64,000 bases of DNA from Sebastes aleutianus (GCA_916700875.1 CAKAKS010000062.1:17629626-17693625); one strand, 5' to 3'. Shown: positions 13,133-26,552, numbered from the stretch's first letter. Made by a program: numbers and translations. The notes: generated by a model not told the origin, from the sequence alone.

Positions 13133-13151
13133 GGGGGGGGGGGGGGGGGGG
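13133..13151. repeat. 19-base guanine homopolymer
   Basis: An uninterrupted run of G follows TCGTC and precedes AGGAGTTCG. Its length is likely unreliable in any assembly. It could form a G-quadruplex, but nothing else points to a function. Confidence 0.9.
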
Positions 13152-13794
13152 AGGAGTTCGTGCACACATGCTTACACATCTGAAACACCCAATGAGCCAC
13201 TGTTGGAGAAGCAGATGTGGAGGCCTGGTGGCGTGGGCGTTTTGAGGGGGTGATGTGGGACGAATGGTTCCCGGCGGGGAAGCAAAGAGACATTTTGAAG
13301 CAGAGAATAATGTGTGTAGATGAGATTTGAAGGAGTAGAAAACTGCTTTCAAAGGGAAATGCAGTGGACAGTGTGAGCCGTCTCGTCTGCTGGGCTGGGA
13401 TGTTTGGTTGCTAAACTGCAGACTCTAATTATATCTCATCAACTGTCCCCTGTCAGTGCTGTCCTCCACCCTGCAGCACACACACACATACTCTCTCACA
13501 CACACACATAGACAACCAACCACTCCCCTTCTCGCTGTCCTGTCCTCACTTTCTCACACAAGTAGGCAAACCCAGACCGCACTGTACGACATGCAGCACA
13601 TAATCAATCTAACGCTTTCATTCCATACTGGAGATAAACAGACACAAACAGACACAAGCCTCGCCTCAGATGCCTTTAGTTCATACTTTTTCACATAACT
13701 TGACTTGTGTTTTTTTTTTAGGGGATTTTTCGGATCCATGCCGTGCTCCTTATCTTCCTTTTTTATTCCTCTACAAATCTAATGTAAGGAAGTC

Positions 13795-14636
13795 TTAAAG
13801 AGTAACTTTGATATTTTTCAACCTGGACCATATTTTCTCATGTTTTTGTGTCTAAGTGACTGATGGGGAAAACAATTTTTGAAAGTGGTCCAGTATTGAG
13901 GGATAACGCTGTAACCAGCAGCCACTAAACGAGCCGCGAGGGCAAGTGAGCAGTGTCAATGTAGCGTTACGTCCACTAAAAGTGCTTGTTTTTGACGGGC
14001 TCAGTCTGTTATTTTTAAGTGTCTGACAACATTATGGAAAGGACCTTTTTCTTACCTTTCGCTTGATCAGGTCTGTTTGTATCCAAGTCCCGCTCTAGGA
14101 GAAGTCTCGTTGTGAAATCTGAATATCCGTATACTCAAGTAAATATGGGCGGCCATCGAATTCAAAGACCTCGTCCAGATTGTTGAAATCATCTAAATAT
14201 GCAGTCATGTCATTGAAAATCTTTTAGATAACACTGAGCTACGCTTTCTCTACTCCAACACAAAAAAACTCTGCCTGGCTGGCTCTCGCGTTTCCACCAT
14301 GTATGTATTCCACTATTCCACCGTTGTCTTCCGTCAACACGTCACCTCGGCAGATTTCCTAACAAGACTTCTTCTTGAGCGAGACACCTTCCATAATGTC
14401 AGACGCTTCTAATAACAATCAGAGTTTGTCGTGGCAAAAACAAGCACTTTTAGCGGACGTAAATGACGGTGCCAGTTTGCCCTGATAGCACCATATTACA
14501 GCCTGTTTAGCAGCTGCCGTCTACAGCGCTCTCCCTCAATACTGGACCACTTTCAGAAATTGTTGTTGTTATTTGTAGACACAAAAAACATGAGAAAATG
14601 CGTTCCAGGTTGAAAAATATCGAAGTTACTCTTTAA
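13795..14636. mobile_element. piggyBac-like MITE with TTAA target sites
   Basis: TTAA at 13795-13798 is followed by AGAGTAACTT. The mirror AAGTTACTCT ends at 14632 and is followed by TTAA (14633-14636). Long subterminal inverted repeats continue inward (ATATTTTTCAACCTGG against CCAGGTTGAAAAATAT; CCAGTATTGAGGGA against TCCCTCAATACTGG). A TTAA duplication is typical of piggyBac elements. No transposase is present in the 834-bp body. Confidence 0.8.
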
Positions 14637-15984
14637 AATTGACATCTAGGACGTCTGATAAATTCCTCAACTGTTAGCTACAAATATAAATCTTAGTGTC
14701 AGTACCCTTTAAAGTTAACAGTGTAATCTTTTCCTATCATTGTGGAGTGAGGAGTACTTTTGATTCTGTCAGTGTATATGCATGCATGCAGTATTTCCAT
14801 GCCTCGTAGTGTGTGTGGCAATCTTGGTATGAGAGGGTGATGAAGGGGCACAGATAAGGGGAATCTCACCAGGACATTAAACTGACTGCATGACTTCAAA
14901 AATACCAAGTCAATTCAGTCAGTGTTTCCAAGTGCCCTACTTTTCACAAACGAGTAAGTACTGACGAGGGTCACAAGATAGAAGCGAGAGCAAGAGCTCG
15001 ACTTAGAGACTCAGTGGAGGTTAGCAGTCCAAACTTCCCATCTTAGCTCTGTAAAGTCTACAGTAATGTAACGATGTTCTGCTTTGGATGGCTTAAACAT
15101 TACATCCTCCGTTCCCACATCGTGATGACCTAGAAAGTTAATCTTTTCCAAGCAGACACTAACTCAGAGGCAGTGTCGTTGCTGGCACTGTGTTGTTCTT
15201 TCTGTTGGAGGAAAAAGCACAATACTTTGTGTATAAAGAGTCAAAAAGCATTGCCCCTGATGTGAAAAAATGTGTTAAAGTTCTCAGCACTTCACTATGC
15301 TTTCTGTGTCGAAGTATGTGGAGGGAATGAGAGAGAGACGGTGAGCAGCTGAAACCTCCTGATCGTCAGCTGACGTTGAGAGAGGGGGGAAAGCACCAGA
15401 ATATAACATAAAAATGAGAGAAGACACAGGAGGGGGAAGATGTGGAGAAAGTGAGGCAGAGAAGGAGCAGAGAGTGTCTGTAAACCCTAAATTGAGAGGC
15501 GAAGTTAGCGTGCACAGATGATTCCTAATAAGGTTGTAACCGGCGGCCTCAAATCTCTGTCCTGGAATTAGCTGCCAGGAAACTTTCCTCTGTAACTCCT
15601 CTTCTCTGAACGCTAAGAACAGAAACAAACACACAATCCACTGTGACCCACTACGCTCCCAAAAATGAATAGATAAAATTAGACAGGAGGGCGAGGTACT
15701 GAAAGAAACAGTAAAAACTATTTATGACCATCAGGCTAAAAAGAACAATCGTTTATTGCCAGAATGCAAACCATATGTAGTGGAGTACTCACATCTAAAT
15801 AGTCCATATCATATGCCTTTTTTACGGAAGACCAGTGAAGCACAGGTGTAAATAATAAAATGATGGCTGAATTCCATTTAGCTGCTTTTGTTTCAGGGTC
15901 CCGGTGTCGTGCATGCTGTCACTCTCACTGGAGCACTTGAACAGAACAGAGCCATCGATATTAGTAACATCTGCAACATCTTAT

Positions 15985-16080
15985 TAGGGATGCACCGATA
16001 TCAGATCGGATATCAGGCCGATGCAGACGGAAACAGATGGACCGGGTATCGGTGACAGTGGGGCCGATCCATTCAATTCG
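15985..16080. repeat. Terminal fragment of the hAT-like family
   Basis: TTAGGGATGCACCGATATCAG followed by ATATCAGGCCGATGC and GTATCGGTGACAGTGGGGCC resembles the termini of the 2475-3850 element brought close together, a short internally deleted copy. Confidence 0.65.
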
Positions 16081-16144
16081 ATTCTATGTTTATATAAAAT
16101 ATACTATATATTATATACTGACATTTTGATTCCTGTTTCAAGGC

Positions 16145-17160
16145 AGGGTGGGCGATCTTGAGAAACTAGCAAGAGTACACTAGATTTTTAAAAATGATCC
16201 AGCTGAAAAACACGAGCCTAGTGTTGCCGACTCTTTTCCAATGAAAGTAGCTAGCAGCACTCGCTCCATACGTCCTTAAATCCAGAGAGAAATTCGCCAA
16301 GTCGGCAACACTGACAGTCCATTGCTTCAGATCCCCTTCCAAAGCCACTCCCCCAAAATTATCATTACGTACATAAACATATCAAAATGAATGTAAACAA
16401 CGAACATGGCTATAGTTAGTACTCACAGCTGTCAAACTAGCGGCTTGTTGAAGACTCCGGGGATGCACAATGAGTGCACGCAGACAGGTAGACAGGTTGC
16501 ACGTCCAATCAGTACAGTCGGGCGTAATGAAATGAACGGATGGGTTTATTACAGTCCTGCGACAACCCCAGATACCGTCTTTTTTTTTTGTCAGAGCATT
16601 TCATTTATCCAGGATGTGAGTAACGAGTTTAACTCCTCCAGAATCTCCGGCTCCCTCCCAGCTCTCTCCCACGTCGACCATTAACAGGGCTTTATCTCCA
16701 CGTGGCACCCCCCCTACGTCCCCATGCATGTAGATGAACCGTTGTGATTGGCCTGTCTGAATCCAGGGCATGTAAGGGCCGTAGGTTTGTTAGCCACCAT
16801 TCTAAAAAACAACTTTACATTTAGAAATACCCAGACGTTTGATAGGCAGAGATCTCAGAAATCTCAGATTGTCTGCTGTCACAAGACTACGCCACCCATG
16901 TCTTGAGAACTACCTTTGCAAAGGTGCACCATATTTTCTCGCAAGCCAATCAGAGCAGACTGGGCTTTTTCTGGAGGGGGGCTTAAAGAGACAGGCGCTA
17001 AAATGGAGCGTTTCAGACAGAGGGTGAATACAGGTGTATTCAGACAGACAGTATGAGAAAAACAATGTGTTTTTTGAACATTACAGCATGTAAACATGTT
17101 CAAGTAGAAACCCAAAATACAAGTATGAACCTGGAAATGAGCATAATATGTCTCCTTTAT
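16145..17160. repeat. Dispersed teleost repeat ending in AATATGTCTCCTTTA
   Basis: Starts near GGTGGGCGATCTTGAGAAAC and ends with GAACCTGGAAATGAGCATAA then TATGTCTCCTTTA. The right part (AAAATGGAGCGTTTCAGACAG onward) is a common percomorph interspersed repeat that I recognise. It lies immediately upstream of the first coding kank2 exon. Open frames within it are not genes. Confidence 0.6.
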
Positions 17161-17258
17161 AAATATTTGGTGTAGTCATTTATAAATTCAACAGGTGTCT
17201 GTCTCTCCACAGGTGAGAATTGGTGGGTGACTGTTTGAGAAGCAGCCACAGGCTCATT

Positions 17259-20200
17259 ATGGCTCAGGTGCTGCATATGGACCCCGGCTTCCCAGGTGCA
17301 CCTTCTATTTATTTTACTGATATTTCACCACATGATAATGAAGTTAAGATAATTAATTATTTTTGTTAGGATTTAAACTGTCAGACAACTTCCAAGTAAT
17401 TTAACTACCTAAACACTTAGTAGGTCAGGTTATAGTAACTGTGCCATTCCACTTTGTGTCTAATTTGCTGATTGTTTCAGAGCACATACGTAAATAACAG
17501 TAGCCCAAAGTTAATGCTATTTTCTAAAGTCTGAGCCCAAGATTAGACGCAGATTTCCGTCTGTTTAAAGTTGATTTCCTTCCCCCTCAGGGAAACTCAA
17601 CCCGCCTGCTCCCCCTTCCCTGCACGGCAAAGAACAGGAGGCGCCCTACTCAGTGGAGACCCCCTATGGCTACCGTCTGGACCTCGACTTCCTCAAATAT
17701 GTTAACGACATAGAGAAGGGAAACACTATCAAGAAGGTACCGATCCAACGGCGGCCACGCTATGGCTCCCTGCCCCGCGGCTATGGCTACACCGGCTCCT
17801 GGTGGACCTCCACAGAGTCTCTGTGCTCCAACACCAGCATGGACAGCCGACACTCCTCCTTCTCTTACTGCGCCCCCGGCTTCCACACGTCGCAGAGGCC
17901 CAGCTTCAGCAGTGCCCGGGTGGAGAAGACCCTTTTGGATGCACGCAGGAAGCTGGAGGAAGAGAAAGAGGGGCGGAGATTCTCCAACCTGGGCAGCATG
18001 CACAGCAGCGTAGCAGGCTCCAACACCTCTCTCAGCAGTGCACACAGCTACAACCGAGCCCACGGTGGAGGTGGATCCTACACCCCATTGAGTTCTGGCC
18101 TGTCCACCCCAGTGACCCCAACACCAGCCCACCTGCAGCACGTCAGGGAACAAATGGCCGCGGCCCTCAGGAAGATAAAGGAGCTGGAGGAGCAGGTGAA
18201 GACCATCCCTGTGCTGCAGGTCAAAATATCTGTGCTGCAGGAGGAGAAACGGCAGCTCAGCGTCCAGCTGAAGAGCCAGAAGTTCCTGGGTCATAGTCTG
18301 AGTTTCAACCGAGGTCGTTCCCGAGGAGAGCTTTACATCGACATCCCTGAAGAAGAGGTGAGCACTGGAGCTAAGAGCAGCAACAAGCCGCTGTCTCCCA
18401 CCACACCCGAGGGCTCCAAGCTTCAAGATTCAGGCTGTGAGATTGAGGACACGGTGATTGTCGGTGGAGCACGACCAGATGCAAAGCGGGAAGTGCGCAC
18501 CATCGGAGTGGGACCAGATGTGTTGAGGGGGAGTCGTCAGGTGGGAGTCGGGGTTCGGGAGGAGGATCTGGGGCTGCTGCCAGAGACGGAGGCTCTTAAG
18601 AATCAAGTGGGTCAGCTTGAGGGCCAGCTAAAGAGGACGGTGCAGGAGCTGCAGGACGCGCAGCAGCAGGCTACAGCGATCCAGAGTGTCCAGAAGGCCC
18701 CTCAGGCAGAGCATCCGGTCATGGCCACCAGCGTGGGCTGGCAGGAGCCACAAAGCTGCAGTCTGCACACTCTGGTCAGCTTCACACAGCTGCCCCAGCA
18801 GAGGGAACAGAGAACTGTGGGGATCCAGGTGTACACACTGGAGCAGCCCACCGTGGTGGAGGTGGGCACACTGCTCCGAGCAGAGACCTGCAGCTCCCCC
18901 TCCCTTCAACCGGCTGGAGGAGTCGTGGAGGGTCACCACAGCGGACAGGCTGAAGGTCTCTGACACTAAAACTTAAGATAATAAAGCAAGATTAACTGCA
19001 TTACTATTGGATTGTATTAGATTGTACAAGTGTAATCTGACAACTCAGGATGTATGAGCTTCTGTTAAAATGTCGGATACAGTAGTTTACTTTTATTGTA
19101 TTGTATTCCTCCATAAGAGTTTTGATCAGTTAAGGCTGAAAAGTTGAAGTCTTCTTTCTGTCTCACAGATGCTCCGGTCGAGTTGCCGATTGCAGTTAGC
19201 TCCAAGCAGGTGCGCGACGTCCTAAAGAGCGAGTTATCCACTTCGGTACCTGTAGCTAATCCTGCCATCGCTGTCGGCACATCTGGTAATCAGATGTCTT
19301 TGTTGCATTCAAAAGAAGAAGAAACACACCTGCATACATCCACAGAGGCTGTCCAGTCACAAGAAGGCCCTAAGACAGGTAACTGGACTGTTCAAAACAC
19401 CCCTTGACCATCACTCTAACTTTGTTCCTACTGTGTGTCTGATCACTGGTATCTTTTCCAGCCTCATCTCCACAGTCCTCTCTGAGGTCCATAATGAAGC
19501 GGAAAGCAGAAGGTGAACCAGGATCTCCCTCTACAAAGAAGAACCTACAGTTCATTGGAGTCAATGGAGGGTAAGTGTCAGTCAAAGGTATACTGTCAGA
19601 GATATAAAGTAGAAATGTTGCTTTATACAGTGATAAAACAGGTGGGAGTTGCAAAGACATGGTCAGTGTCGCCGCTAGACACATGCGCATCATGAGCATA
19701 GCTGTGTGGCACCACGTGCCGGAGGGGGCACAAACAGCCTGGCCATGACACTGCTCAAGAACTGATTCCAATTGTAAGATCATAGTGATCAATGAGACAG
19801 GCATAGTCTAAGAATTTAGACTTTTAGATTGTTAAATTATGTTAGAAATAGGCTGCAGTTTTTTGGCCTATTCAAACAAGACAATTTCATTTAAAAGATA
19901 TATATATCAGCTTACATTGTTTTTTTTCAATGTTACTGTTACTGGTGCATTCTGGTCACATTTTTTTCTTTTTCTTTTTATAAAAACAAGATTTGATCTT
20001 CAAAAAATCTTTTTCAAAATAGGAGTCTTGAAAAAATGGGGTGTCTCACAATCAAAGTCAATATGGAAGCTATATTATAAGCAGGTTAAGAGGCTATGTC
20101 AATCCTGTATGCACAAAAATAAAACTGTTTTAGAAAGTTTGTGAGCGCACAAAAAAAACGTTGCACTCACTTTTGCGCATGCAAAAAACAGGTAGGGGCA

Positions 20201-23200
20201 CCAGCTAAAATCTTGCCTAGGGCACCAAATTGGGCAGGGAGTTTGACAGTGAAACGTGTTTTTGTCTTGCAGCTATGAGTCCACATCGTCAGACGACAGC
20301 AGCAGCGAGAGCTCAGATGAGGCGAGTGACTCCAGCGAATATCATGAAGCCAGAGAAAAACTAGAGTCAGCGGCCCAGCACCAGCAAATAACCCACAGCC
20401 AGGCTTCCCAGCCTCCAGAAAGCAACAGCGTACCTCAACAGACTGCCGTCATACTACCAGCCGTCATTCCAGACTCACAGCAGAGTCCCAACCAGCCTGC
20501 ACCTGTAGACACAACCCCCCAGTCACCAGCAACGGACACTGCCTCCGACTCCACTCCTACGCCTCCATGTCCAGCAAACGATGCTGCCTCTACAGAGACT
20601 GTCACCCTGGAGATCACCTCCACATCATCAAGCACTGAATCCACTCCTGAACAAAGCTCAGTTACTTCAACGCTGTGTGTCACTAAAACCACTGAGATTA
20701 CCGAGCAGCAATACACCGTCCAGTCAGAAACAACCGTCCTCTCCAGCCAGTCAGAGCCAAAGCCGGCAGCTGAAAGCATCCCAAATAACACTGCCACAGC
20801 GTCTGCCAAGCAAGTCAGGTAAATACACACATGGTTGACAGACAGACTGATATAATGGTACTTTATGGTAGCCTGTGAATGAGCATCAGTGACATTGTCT
20901 CCTCATCTGTCTCAGGCTGGACCTGAGTGACAGCCTGATGTCAGCTCTTCATGCCCTGCAGAAAGCCCTGGGGGAACCCAACGCCTTCAGCCAACAAGGA
21001 GCAGTAGGTGTTCATTTTATTCACTTTATCTAACCAGGATAATCCACTCAGTATCAACACTACTTTCCAGGAAAACCAGGAGTGTCCTTTTTTAAAAGTG
21101 ATCACACTGACTCACACTGATCTCTAAATGTTTGAATTAGCCCAGACAACATAAGCTTTTGTAACAAAAATAATGAGAAAAGGGTTTGCTGCGCTGAGCT
21201 CTTTCAGCATTTTTGCAAGTACTGGCAGAGCCAACAACATATTTCCTGTGTTTCTGCAGAGGTTTGGTTTCCAACAAACCCTTTTCTCATTTTTGATTTT
21301 GCTATGCTTATTATGGTCAGTCTGCATGCCTGTGAGCTGTGCTCTTGCATTTCTCTAACAGTCTGTCAAATGTGTCTCTAATCGTCCTCATTGTGTCTGA
21401 TCTCAGAGGGCGGCCTACACCACCGTGCTGCAGGAGTGGCTGCGCGTGTCCTGTCACAAAGCGGCGGACACGGTTGTTGTCAAGGCCTATATGAACACCT
21501 TCGGCTCAGTCTCGCCTCAGCTGCTGGAGTTTGTGATCAACATGGCAGACGGCAACGGGAACACGGCACTTCACTACACCGTCTCCCACTCCAACTTCCC
21601 CGTGGTGAAACTGCTGCTGGACACCGGTGAGTAGGGTTATTATAGTAAACTGAAACTGAAATGAAAATAAGCAGAGAAAAATATTGTTAGTATTGTTAAA
21701 ACCATATCCTCTTAACTGAAACGATATTTCCTGGTCATAAACTAATGAAAATAAGATAAAAATGAACGGAAATTCATTTCAGTTGTAGTTTTTTTATCTA
21801 TAATATATCACTACTGAAAAAAGGAGACCGTGAATTTCCATCAACCACAGAAATTAAATGGACTTGACTCTCCAGGAGATGGCGCTATGCTGCAATCGCT
21901 TCAGATCAGACACAAAAGTAGCACAAATATTAAACATTAAAAATGATGGCCGTTCCCACTCAGTTTTCCAAACATGTATTTTGCATGTACTGTATACAGC
22001 TACTGGAGCTGCAACGATTAATCGATTAGTTGTCAACTATTAAATCAATCACAACAATTTTGATAATCAATTCAACGGTTTGAGTAATTTTTTAGAGAAA
22101 ACAAAGTCTGAATTCTCTGATTCCAGCTTCTTAAATGTGAATATGTTCTGGTTTATGTCAGTGAACTGAATATCTTTGAGTTGTGGAAAAAACAAGACAT
22201 TTGAGGACGTCATTTTGGGCTTTGGGAAACACTGATCCACATTTTTCACCGTTCTCTGACATTTTACAGACCAAACAACTAATCGCTTAATCAATACATA
22301 GTCGAGAGATTAATCGACAATGAAAGTAATCATTAGTTGCAGCCCTAATAGTTACATACTTCTGAGAGATTATAGCTGGCCCTAACAAAAACAAACTAAA
22401 ACTTCTGTGAAGTCCCGGTCACACATACACAAATTAAATATTCGCTTCACATTCGTGTGTATATGTGTGTATGTGCGTGAGAAAAAAGTGAAGAGAGAGA
22501 CGAGATTAGATGTGGGTGATTTAAGTGTAGAGGTGGGTGATATGGGCACTAAATGTCCATATCCATAAGTTAAGAATATTAACTAAAGCATTCAAAATCA
22601 TATGAAAAAGTTAAACTCCTTTTCATCCCATTGAGTCAGATGTTTAAATGTTTTCCTGTATTCAGTCATCAGGTTTGAGTGTCACACGTCTTTAAACACG
22701 TCATACATCCCTGTGTTTGTTTGTGCTGCTGTTGTATCACCTGTCACTCTGATCGCCCTCTATACCTAACAGGCCTGTGTAACGCTGACAAGCAGAACAA
22801 GGCGGGCTACACGGCCATCATGCTGACGGCTCTGGCCGCCTTCCACTCTGACAATGACCTTCAAACCGTCCTGCAGCTGCTGCGCACGGGGGATGTCAAC
22901 GCCAAGGCCAGCCAGGTGCGCTCCCTACTGCTCATTATGTGTTACTGCACCTCCACACACAAACCAAACCCCTGTGACTTACAGAGCATTTACATGAACC
23001 TTTAACTGCAGCATGTAAACAAATGCAATGACAGAAATAAAGCTCTGAAATTAGACCAACATGTTGAAAATGAGTTTAAAGATTTGAAATGTTTGTAGGC
23101 TGGTCAGACAGCGCTGATGCTGGCAGTCAGCCATGGTCGAGGGGACATGGTGCGGGCGCTGCTGTCCTGCGGGGCACAGGTCAACATCCGTGATGACGAC

Positions 23201-23893
23201 GGCTCCACAGCGCTCATGTGTGCCTGTGAACACGGTCACGTGGACATTGTGCGTCAGCTACTGTCTGTGCCAGGCTGTGATGTCACTCTCACTGACAATG
23301 TAAGCATATATTTCATTTCTCTGTCTCTCTCTTGTTTTTTGGTTTTTTTTTTTGGACAAGTCCTACCCAAAACCCATCATCTCACCATCATCCTCTCGTT
23401 TCTCACAGGACGGCAGCACTGCTCTGTCCATAGCCCTGGAGGCCAGCCAGAACGACATCGCTGTGCTTCTGTATGCTCACCTCAACTTTGCAAAGCCTCC
23501 TTCCCCTGTGAGTACTTTGATTCATACAACTAGTTTGTGTGTTCACGTATTTTTTTAGTTGTTTTTCAGTTCAAATTAAATACTTAATCCTATAGCAGGA
23601 AATAAAGAAAAAAAATAATAATATTAATCTTATTATTATGATGTCATAGAATAATCATAACTCAGAATCACAAGTTTTTTATATAAATAAAAACTTCACC
23701 TCTGTATTATCGGGTATCTACAGTATACTTGGTCCCAGCTAAGGACATAAGTAGTTGCAACTCCAAATCACACCAACACTCATTAATTACATCAATGTTT
23801 TCCAAAATAATACCTTGTTTTTTAAACTTTGTCCAGGTTTCACCGAAGGCTCCTCTCTTGGGTTCCTCTCCTCCTGCCGGTGAAACAAAATAA
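17259..23893 (+). CDS. kank2: KANK2, KN motif and ankyrin repeat domain-containing protein
   Basis: Eleven coding exons join in frame to 1024 residues: 17259-17295, 17591-18955, 19169-19378, 19462-19570, 20273-20818, 20916-21003, 21407-21626, 22773-22915, 23099-23299, 23409-23507, 23837-23893 (TAA). All introns are GT-AG. The N-terminus MAQVLH, also found in mammalian KANK2, fixes the start and the paralogue. Residues 32-67 are the KN motif with LDLDFLKYVNDIEKG, which in this family binds the talin rod. Coiled coils lie at about 196-250 and 346-377. A conserved SIMKRK block precedes an acidic, Ser/Thr-rich linker of about 180 residues (exon 20273-20818), longer than in the human protein (851 residues). 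Five ankyrin repeats (about 840-990) end the protein; in the family these bind partners such as kinesin KIF21A. It acts at the cortex around focal adhesions, linking talin to microtubule capture. The last 18 residues are poorly conserved. Confidence 0.96.
19571..20272 (+). other. kank2: kank2 intron with decayed repeat sequence
   Basis: A 702-bp intron. From about 19660 it contains a probable decayed dispersed repeat (GTGTCGCCGCTAGACAC, then T-rich sequence, ending GCCTAGGGCACCAAATTGGG). No exon-like frame was found. Other kank2 introns under 450 bp show nothing notable. Confidence 0.5.
21640..22460. repeat. Stack of dispersed repeats in kank2 intron 7
   Basis: An ACTGAAACTGAAATG-type tract (21640-21770) precedes a complete TTGCAGCCC-family repeat at about 22012-22350, bounded by GCTGCAACGATTAATCG and ATTAGTTGCAGCCC. 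A GTGAAGTCCCGGTCACACAT segment follows. This copy has the continuous sequence GTGAACTGAATATCTTTG where the intron-1 copy is split by the hAT-like element, so it represents the empty site. Confidence 0.75.
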
Positions 23894-25462
23894 AGCCTGC
23901 TACAGCCAATCCACAGTAACTACTCATATTACAGTGTGATTTTTTTTTCGTTTTCATCTGTGTAATTAAGAGCAACAATGAGTTTGCGTTTGTTTTCACC
24001 CTCCATAATTTAAGTGCATTATAATGCAGATAATTACATGACAGCGTGCACCACTGTTATCCATTTCTTTTTGTACACTGTGGTCGAAAACACGGATTTC
24101 TTCCGTGGTACAATCCGAAGAACTGAACATCTAGCGGCTGTATAGACACCTGTCCAGTCTTGCAGTGATCCAGTCGTCATCACCGTTTTTAGTGGCACTT
24201 ACAAGTCAAAACTCTTCACTATACAGTTCATTATTATACACTTGTTGTTTTGTTCCATATGAATATCATATTCGTAGCTTTATAGAGCGATGTGTTTTCA
24301 TTGTAATGTGTACAATAGCTCTTACAAAGTAGCATCGTTATGTGTGTGACCATCACATCACGTCATTTGGAATAACAAAAGCCTCTCATGGATAAGTGTC
24401 CTTGCATCAAATAGCTCGTTGGTGCTACAAAAATCTGATACAGAAAACACTACTTCAACAGTATATCAATATTTATACACAAGATTTATTTACTCTAGAG
24501 TATTTTTGATATTGATTTTCTAAAAATTTTGACTTAATTCAGGACCTCAGAGGATCACAATTTTTATTTCCAAAGCAATGGTTAACTTATTACACCTTTT
24601 CAAACCAGAGGACAAAAATGTATTTTATGTGTCGACCACATTTCCCAAAATAAACCCAAAGATGTATCTCTCCTATCAGCTCTGTGACACTGTATATTGT
24701 GGTGATAATATTAACACAAGTCTAGCATAAGTGTGAAGGAAAGAAAGAGGTCAACATTATTCTCTGAAGGCTACGGTACTATGGTGTTTGTATTTTTTAT
24801 ACGTGAAGGTATTCTGGATGGTAGTAAGGAAAGATTAGAGTGTATCTGTGTTTGTAATATTGTGTGCGTTTATGATTTAACGAGCTTTGTAGAGAATTGA
24901 CTGAAAGCACTGGTGTAGCCACCTCCGCTGTGGTCATACTGGTAAGACTTGTCAGGGAACCAGAAAGTGACTGATTGGGGGTCTTTAAAGGACGTGCCGT
25001 GTAAGATGTGAATATCAAAATAATATATGTCCATATAAACTAGTAGTTATTATGCCTAAAATCAAATTCAAAAGTGCTTAGGCTATTGATGTCAAAATTT
25101 CTATTACTTTTTAAAGACTTTTTCACAATTTTCATATTCACTTTTAAGCAATTGAATTTTTATAAAGGTTCAATTTTTTTTAATTTAAGTATCTATCTTT
25201 TTATACATTTAGTATTTTTAAGCTCACACCTACTTTATGTAACCGCACAGCTCTTTAGTTTATGTTTTATGAAGGTTTATGTCAAATTCTAGACTGTGTT
25301 TCTCCTCTTCTAATCTGTGCATTTTTGGATAAACAATGAATTAATAAATGTGGACCACACTGTTTCTATCGTATTTATTTAATGTTACTTTTGTTTGCAT
25401 GTAAGTTGCCATCAGTGTTGTAAAACAAGGTAAAACAGTTTGCACTAGGAAGTTCTAATAAA
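23894..25462 (+). other. kank2: Probable kank2 3' untranslated region and poly(A) signal
   Basis: About 1.57 kb of AT-rich, non-repetitive sequence follows the TAA at 23891-23893. AATAAA occurs at 25457-25462 (TCTAATAAAGTC), a good poly(A) signal, and an earlier AATAAA lies near 25343. No other gene starts here. The 3' end is an inference from signal position and lack of interspersed repeats. Confidence 0.5.
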
Positions 25463-25792
25463 GTCATGTAGCTCATGATAACAGTGGGTCTCTTAGGGGG
25501 GAAACATTGTTCTTTTTCTTCCATATGTTTGTTTCATAAAAATATACTATATATATATTTCAAAAAATATTCTATTTCTATGGCTTTATATAGAGTGCTA
25601 CAGGTCCTAAAACACGGAAACGAATTGGCATTTTAGCACTTTTGGTTCCCACGTCTGGAAGTCGATGGGTTTTTTGAATGGGTTTTAATTGGACGCATGA
25701 AACAAGGTATGTGGTTAACACAAGCTTTTTGTTCTACGACATAAAATACATAATTAAAAACCCCACTCGTTAATTTTTAAGCCTTAAAGTGG

Positions 25793-26432
25793 CAGTAAGC
25801 AGACAGTTTTTGGCATCATTGGGCAAAAATCCCATAATAACCTTTCAGCATATTATAATTCAAGTGTTCTGAGAGATAAGTAGACTTCTGCTCCTCCTCA
25901 TGGCTCTGTTTTCAGGCTTTAGAACATCTAGCCCGTGACGGGAGACTTTGAACAATCACAGGTCATGTCATTGAGAGAGTTCCTATTGGCTGTGCTCCCG
26001 TCATTTGACCGGTACTTGGCGTTCCTTCACCAGATTTCACAATGGCGGCGGCGTCACAAACTTTCTCATTTGACAGCTAAACCGTGCACTACGAGATGAT
26101 TCTGAAAACATTTGAGGAGAGAAATAGGCATTAACGTAACATAACATTGATTCATATTTGATCAGCGCTGCCTAGTTTGACCATTTGGTCGGAGTTCGCG
26201 AGCGATTGAAAGCCGGCTCTCATAGAAGGCAGATGGACAGCAGACCTCAGATCAGCTCTTACTGCTTGTTTTCCTCCAGTAAGTGAAATCTTGCAGATGC
26301 TGTTAGGAGCACTGGAGGACACAGAGGCACATGATTTTTGTCAGGTTACCTGTTTCATGTACTACTGTCACCATATAGCGACCGTTTTATAAAAATAACT
26401 TTTTTAAATCTCGCCTACTTCAGCTTTAATAT
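25793..26432. repeat. Dispersed repeat related to the 10262-11389 element
   Basis: Shares GAGGAGAGAAATAGGCATTA, TTGATTCATATTTGATCAGC and CGCTGCCTAGTTTGACC-type segments with the intron-1 element, and ends CTACTTCAGCTTTA. It stops about 120 bp before the minisatellite at 26553. Confidence 0.7.
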
Positions 26433-26552
26433 ATCTTAAAAAAGGCGGTTATTAACAAGTGGCTAAATAAGGCTAATAAACGTCATCACGCCGACTCGTC
26501 TGCCTTCACAGCCTCATTGTGTATACTCGCGTTCATAGCTTTATGTTGGCTT

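Larger units (their letters stand above)
549..17210 (+). other. kank2: kank2 intron 1 (16.7 kb), mostly repeats
   Basis: No coding exon was recognised between the 547 donor and the 17212 acceptor. Identified repeats inside it are listed separately. Stretches where nothing was recognised are 549-1050, 1830-2330, 4380-5235, 5900-6360, 6765-8200, 9135-10260, 11390-12450, 12645-13790 and 14640-15980. Short open frames in these stretches lack homology that I recognise, splice context or codon bias, and are treated as chance. Confidence 0.6.

Noticed and set aside
15284..15634. Minus-strand 116-codon frame in kank2 intron 1
   Set aside because: No recognised domain, no splice context and no compositional difference from the intron.
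17650..18426. Minus-strand 258-codon frame opposite kank2 exon 3
   Set aside because: It is antisense to a clearly conserved KANK2 exon; GC-rich third positions keep the opposite strand open.
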